From NCBI GenBank assembly GCA_002430835.1, contig DJDA01000034.1, positions 1 to 11,961 on the forward strand: a DNA stretch of 11,961 nucleotides, in the 5' to 3' direction. The DNA comes from Brevundimonas sp. UBA5936. GTDB taxonomy: Bacteria > Pseudomonadota > Alphaproteobacteria > Caulobacterales > Caulobacteraceae. Positions 8,711-11,961 of this stretch are shown one piece after another. The position numbers were made by a program, and so were the translations under genes. The notes below the pieces were generated by a model. The model made no database searches, was not told the DNA's origin, and saw only the letters and a program-made list of their open reading frames with translations. How positions within the stretch are numbered: the first letter of the stretch is position 1; each line of letters opens with the position of its first letter.

Positions 8711-9844
8711 TTGGCCGTCGCCATCGCCGTGACCCGTGAACGCCGTGAAGGCGAGACGCGCTGCGCTGTAACGCCTGAAACGGTCAGGAAGCTGGCCGAT
8801 CTCGGTGCGACCGTGACGGTCGAGGCGGGAACAGGTCTGGGTTCGTCCATTCCGGATGACGATTACGTCGTGGCGGGGGCCAGCGTGCGGCCCGATTTGT
8901 CGGCGGTGCTGGCGGGAGCGGACATCCTGTTGAAGGTGCGCGGCCCGACGGCGTCGGAGATCAGCGCCCTGAAACCCGGCGCGGTGGTGGTCAGCCTGCT
9001 GGACGCCTGGCGCGACAAGGCCACAGTCGAGGCGTTGAGGGGCGCTAACGCCACCGCCTTCGCCATGGAGTTCGTGCCGCGCATCACGCGGGCGCAGGTG
9101 ATGGACGTGCTGTCGTCCCAGGCCAATCTGGCCGGATACCGGGCAGTGATCGAGGCGGCCTATGCCTATGGCAAGGGCTTCCCCATGATGATGACGGCCG
9201 CCGGGACGGTGGCCGCCGCCAAGACCTTCGTCATGGGCGCGGGGGTTGCGGGGCTTCAGGCCATCGCCACGGCGCGGCGTCTGGGCGCGGTCGTCACGGC
9301 CACCGACGTGCGTCCCGCCGCCAAGGAGCAGGTCGAGAGCCTGGGCGCCAAATTCGTCGCGGTCGAGGATGAAGAGTTCAAGGCGGCCGAGACGGCGGGC
9401 GGCTACGCCAAGGCCATGTCGGCCGAATATCAGGCCAAGCAGGCCGACCTGACCGCCGCCCACATCATCAAGCAGGACGTGGTGATCACCACCGCCCTGA
9501 TCCCCGGCCGCCCGGCGCCGAAGCTGGTGACGGCGGCGCACGTCGCTTCGATGAAGCCAGGCTCGGTCATCATAGACCTGGCGGTCGAGGCGGGCGGCAA
9601 CGTCGAAGGCTCCAAGCCGAACGAGGTCGTGACCACGGCCAATGGGGTGAAGATCGTCGGCTGGAGCAACATGCCCGGCCGCATCGCCGCGGACGCCAGC
9701 GCCCTTTATGCGCGCAACCTGGTCGCCTTCCTGGGGTTGATGATCAAGGACGGCGCCCTGGCGGTCGACCTGGAGGAGGAAATCCTCAAGGCCGCCGTCG
9801 TCACCCACGGCGGCGCCGTGGTGCATGAAGGAGTGAGAGGCTGA
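8711..9844 (+). CDS. pntAA: NAD(P)+ transhydrogenase subunit alpha, part 1 (PntAA)
   Basis: Encodes the soluble NAD(H)-binding domain I of the proton-translocating transhydrogenase, which passes hydride from NADH to NADP+ as protons re-enter the cytoplasm. With TTG at 8711 the product is 377 residues, normal for the split alpha subunit. The N-terminus (VTRERREGETRCAVTPETV) is typical of the AlaDH/PNT family. The Rossmann motif G176-A-G-V-A-G181 is followed by D199 (TATDVRP), the acidic residue expected for NAD(H) rather than NADP(H). The conserved ITTALIPGRPAPKLV segment is present. The start is inferred from the well-spaced GGAGGG; a GTG at 8696 would add five residues. The stop TGA overlaps the pntAB ATG by one base, indicating translational coupling. 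Confidence 0.95.
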   Translation: MAVAIAVTRERREGETRCAVTPETVRKLADLGATVTVEAGTGLGSSIPDDDYVVAGASVRPDLSAVLAGADILLKVRGPTASEISALKPGAVVVSLLDAWRDKATVEALRGANATAFAMEFVPRITRAQVMDVLSSQANLAGYRAVIEAAYAYGKGFPMMMTAAGTVAAAKTFVMGAGVAGLQAIATARRLGAVVTATDVRPAAKEQVESLGAKFVAVEDEEFKAAETAGGYAKAMSAEYQAKQADLTAAHIIKQDVVITTALIPGRPAPKLVTAAHVASMKPGSVIIDLAVEAGGNVEGSKPNEVVTTANGVKIVGWSNMPGRIAADASALYARNLVAFLGLMIKDGALAVDLEEEILKAAVVTHGGAVVHEGVRG

Positions 9845-10161
9845 TGGAACACGTCGATCCCACCGTCTTCCGCCTGGCGATCTTCGTCCTGTCGATCTTC
9901 GTCGGCTACTATGTCGTCTGGAGCGTGACGCCGGCGCTGCACACGCCGCTGATGGCCGTGACCAACGCCATTTCCAGCGTCATCATCGTCGGCGGCCTGA
10001 TCGCGGCGGCGGCGATGAGCGCGCAGGCGGGCGGGCCGAACGCTTGGATCGCCAAGGGCGCGGGCGTGGCCGCAGTGACCCTGGCCAGCGTCAACATCTT
10101 CGGCGGCTTCATGGTCACGCGCCGGATGCTGGCCATGTACAAGAAGAAGGAGCGCGCCTGA
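9844..10161 (+). CDS. pntAB: NAD(P)+ transhydrogenase subunit alpha, part 2 (PntAB)
   Basis: A 105-residue protein supplying the first part of membrane domain II of the transhydrogenase. In enzymes with an unsplit alpha chain, this piece is fused to the C-terminus of domain I. Three hydrophobic helices are visible (about 10-29, 36-60 and 68-94). The hallmark LMAVTNAISSVIIVGG lies in the second, and the FGGFMVTRRML motif closes the third. A basic tail follows. ATG at 9844-9846 overlaps the pntAA stop, and its own TGA (10159-10161) overlaps the next ATG, so it sits in a tightly coupled run of genes. Its partner pntB is separated from it here by three other genes. Confidence 0.95.
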   Translation: MEHVDPTVFRLAIFVLSIFVGYYVVWSVTPALHTPLMAVTNAISSVIIVGGLIAAAAMSAQAGGPNAWIAKGAGVAAVTLASVNIFGGFMVTRRMLAMYKKKERA

Positions 10162-10469
10162 TGTACAATCTGATCAATGTCCTGATCCTGGTTCTTCTGG
10201 CTGTCGCCGTGTTGGTGGTTCTGGCGGCCGCTACGTTAGGCGGCAGGCTGTCGGCTGAGGCGCGTCGTCGCGTTGAACTGGGCCTGGCGCTGGTCTTCTT
10301 TCCGATCGGCGTCGCCCTGTTGATCTGGCGCGCGGCGGGGTTGATGGAGGCCGGAGACAAGGCGGCGGCGCTGGGCGCAGCCGTCTTCACCCTTTTCATC
10401 GCCTGGGCCGGCGTCCGTATGATCTGGACCCGGCGCAAGCGCTTGCCTGAAGGTTCGGCCGCCTCGTGA
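10161..10469 (+). CDS. small three-helix membrane protein inside the pnt operon
   Basis: The protein has 102 residues and belongs to no family I recognise. Three hydrophobic stretches are predicted: residues about 3-26, 42-60 and 70-88. Short basic loops (RLSAEARRRVE) separate them, and the tail is positively charged (TRRKRLPEG). The ATG at 10161 shares one base with the pntAB stop, and the TGA at 10467-10469 overlaps the next GTG by three bases, which argues strongly for a real, translationally coupled gene. Composition matches its neighbours, so there is no sign of recent transfer. It may be an accessory or assembly factor for the transhydrogenase, but that rests only on position. Confidence 0.75.
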   Translation: MYNLINVLILVLLAVAVLVVLAAATLGGRLSAEARRRVELGLALVFFPIGVALLIWRAAGLMEAGDKAAALGAAVFTLFIAWAGVRMIWTRRKRLPEGSAAS

Positions 10470-10747
10470 CCCTGTCGCCCATCCTGCTGGCCTTCTATGC
10501 CTCCTGGGCCGTCACGGGTCTGGGCGTGGCCCTGTGGATCTGGAGCTGGGTGCGGGTGAAAGACCCCATCGGGCGCCTGCGGTTCCAGGACTGCGGGGTC
10601 GTGCTGGTTTTCGCCGCCGTCCTGACGCGCATCATCATCCAGGATCGCCAGATGACGGTCTTCGACTGGGCGATGATCCTGCTGGGGCCTCTGTTCATCG
10701 CGGCGGCGCTGTGGCGTCTGTCGCGCACTCAATCCGTCAAACGTTAA
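10466..10747 (+). CDS. second small membrane protein inside the pnt operon
   Basis: The protein has 93 residues and starts with GTG at 10466, nested in the stop of the preceding gene (GTGA overlap). Three hydrophobic segments are visible (about 4-28, 42-59 and 65-84). The connecting loop VRVKDPIGRLRFQD carries charged residues, and the tail is basic. I do not recognise it with confidence. Size, helix spacing and an Asp at the start of the second helix faintly resemble the MrpF/PhaF subunit of Na+/H+ antiporters, but no diagnostic motif confirms this. It is separated by 20 bases from the exported-protein gene downstream. A role with the transhydrogenase is inferred from operon position alone. 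Confidence 0.72.
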   Translation: MTLSPILLAFYASWAVTGLGVALWIWSWVRVKDPIGRLRFQDCGVVLVFAAVLTRIIIQDRQMTVFDWAMILLGPLFIAAALWRLSRTQSVKR

Positions 10748-10767
10748 ACCTCGAAGAGTATCGCGTG

Positions 10768-11139
10768 ATGAAAGCTTCCCTGATCTCCGTCCTGGCCCTG
10801 TCGGCCGCCGCTGTCGCCGGCGCGGCCTCGGCGCAATCGGCGCGTGAAGTGGGCAATGACCCTTACACCGGCCTGCACTGGTCGGTGGCCGCGCCGCAGG
10901 GCGCCAGTTGGACGCTGGAGTGCGGCTTCGCCCCGGTGACGATCAAGGGCGTCCACATGAACCGCATCAACCACACCGGATCGGGCCGGATGGCCGGACG
11001 CCTGCCGGGCGACAACGGCAGCTGCCGCGTGACCAAGACGGGCGGCCAGGGGCCGGTCGGCGTAGCCGTGGTCAAGAACGGCCAGGCGACCGCCGCCGGC
11101 ACCAACGGCGCCGCGCCCGCCGTCGTCAACGTCTTCTGA
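10768..11139 (+). CDS. small exported protein with two cysteines, in the pnt operon
   Basis: The protein has 123 residues and I do not recognise it. A clear Sec signal peptide (MKASLISVLALSAAAVAG, cleavage likely after A20-S21-A22) leaves a mature periplasmic protein of about 101 residues. It has two cysteines, C52 (LECGF) and C86 (SCRV), well placed for one disulfide. It is rich in Gly, Ala, Val and Thr, suggesting a small beta-rich fold, and ends in a hydrophobic VVNVF. ATG at 10768 is preceded by GAAGAG nine bases upstream. It lies 20 bases after the second small membrane gene and 30 bases before pntB with no terminator between, so it is probably co-transcribed. An exported protein is unexpected in this operon; its role there is unknown. 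Confidence 0.75.
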   Translation: MKASLISVLALSAAAVAGAASAQSAREVGNDPYTGLHWSVAAPQGASWTLECGFAPVTIKGVHMNRINHTGSGRMAGRLPGDNGSCRVTKTGGQGPVGVAVVKNGQATAAGTNGAAPAVVNVF

Positions 11140-11169
11140 TGATCTAGGCATGAAACAAGGGGGGAGGGG

Positions 11170-11961
11170 ATGAACGCATCGATCGCGGCGCTGGCCTATC
11201 TGGCGGCGGGGGTTCTGTTCATCCTCTCGCTTCGAGGGCTATCCAGCCCTGTGACCAGCCGACGGGGCAATACGCTGGGCATGGTCGGCATGGCGCTTGC
11301 CGTCGGCGTCACCCTGCTGACGCTGGGGACCAGCGGGGCGCTGGATCCCTTGACCCTGGCCCTGATCGCGGGCGGGGTCGTGGTCGGCGGCGGCGCGGGC
11401 GCGGTCATCGCCAACCGCGTGCCGATGACGGCCATGCCGCAACTGGTCGCGGCGTTTCACTCCCTGGTCGGCCTGGCGGCCTGCCTGGTGGCGGTGGGGG
11501 CGGTCTATGCGCCCGACGCCTTCGGCATCGTCACGGCGACGGGCGGGATCAAGACCCTGTCGATCGTCGAACTGAGCCTGGGCGTGGCCATCGGGGCCAT
11601 CACCTTCACCGGATCGGTCATCGCCTTCGCCAAGCTGGACGGACGGATGAGCGGGGCGCCGATCATCCTGCCGGCGCGGCACCTCATCAACATCGCTCTG
11701 GCGCTGGCCCTGGTCTTCCTGATCGGCATCCTGATCGGCACGGGCGGGACGTCGATCTGGGCCTGCTGGTGCGTGTTCGCCATCGCCCTGATCCTGGGCG
11801 CGACCCTGATCATCCCCATCGGCGGGGCGGACATGCCGGTGGTGGTGTCCATGCTGAACTCCTATTCCGGCTGGGCGGCGGCGGCGCTGGGCGTCACGCT
11901 GGAGAACATCGCCCTGATCATCCCCAGCGCCCTGGTCGGGTCGTCGGGCGGGATCCTCAGG
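11170..11961 (+). CDS. pntB: NAD(P)+ transhydrogenase subunit beta (PntB), 5' part
   Basis: The frame is open to the right edge, giving the first 264 residues. The family is usually about 460 long, so the C-terminal NADP(H)-binding domain III lies outside the window. The visible part is membrane domain II: roughly eight hydrophobic helices, the conserved F96-H97-S-L-V-G-L-A segment (the His corresponding to the proton-pathway histidine His91 of E. coli PntB), and GGADMPVVVSMLNSYSGWAA, almost universal in the family. ATG at 11170 follows an AAGGGGGGAGGGG purine run that can serve as ribosome binding site. Together with PntAA and PntAB it would form the complete proton-pumping enzyme. The truncation is due to the window edge, not to mutation. 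Confidence 0.95.
   Translation, partial: MNASIAALAYLAAGVLFILSLRGLSSPVTSRRGNTLGMVGMALAVGVTLLTLGTSGALDPLTLALIAGGVVVGGGAGAVIANRVPMTAMPQLVAAFHSLVGLAACLVAVGAVYAPDAFGIVTATGGIKTLSIVELSLGVAIGAITFTGSVIAFAKLDGRMSGAPIILPARHLINIALALALVFLIGILIGTGGTSIWACWCVFAIALILGATLIIPIGGADMPVVVSMLNSYSGWAAAALGVTLENIALIIPSALVGSSGGILR

Noticed and set aside
8672..9826. A 384-codon minus-strand frame opposite pntAA.
   Set aside because: It is His/Arg/Gly-rich shadow coding opposite an unmistakable transhydrogenase subunit.

Overview
The window is about 12 kb of very GC-rich, densely packed bacterial chromosome. Protein content and signals point to an alphaproteobacterium of the Caulobacterales, most likely Brevundimonas or a relative. 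The clues are a TacA-like NtrC-family regulator, a split pntAA/pntAB/pntB transhydrogenase, the alphaproteobacterial aa3 oxidase subunit IV, promoter candidates resembling the Caulobacter TTGAC/GCTA pattern, and codons with G or C in almost every third position. The genus is inferred from protein resemblance, not from a marker gene.

Layout. 1-497: 3' end of a gene for a probably exported protein, closed by a strong hairpin terminator shared with a convergent gene. 554-1207 (-): small lipoprotein with a TTG start. 1322-2791 (-): sigma-54-dependent response regulator, probably TacA. 2907-4703 (-): DUF4153 polytopic membrane protein with a long soluble tail. 4826-6613 (+): M3-family oligoendopeptidase F, divergent from the DUF4153 gene. 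6617-6779: large imperfect inverted repeat made of two REP-like units. 6825-8174 (+): exported serine hydrolase of the beta-lactamase fold. 8261-8506 (+): aa3-type cytochrome c oxidase subunit IV with its own promoter candidate and terminator. 8711-11961 (+): the pnt operon, running off the right edge inside pntB.

How the genes relate. The right third is bioenergetic. A small oxidase subunit is followed by the proton-translocating NAD(P)+ transhydrogenase, which uses the proton gradient to make NADPH. The pnt operon is the most interesting part. Between pntAB and pntB it carries two small three-helix membrane proteins, joined by overlapping start/stop codons, and one small exported protein with two cysteines. 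This compact coupling suggests co-expression with the transhydrogenase. The left two thirds are separate single-gene units with no obvious shared pathway.

I saw no CRISPR array, tRNA, rRNA, transposase, phage gene or defence system. Most of the window is ordinary chromosomal core.
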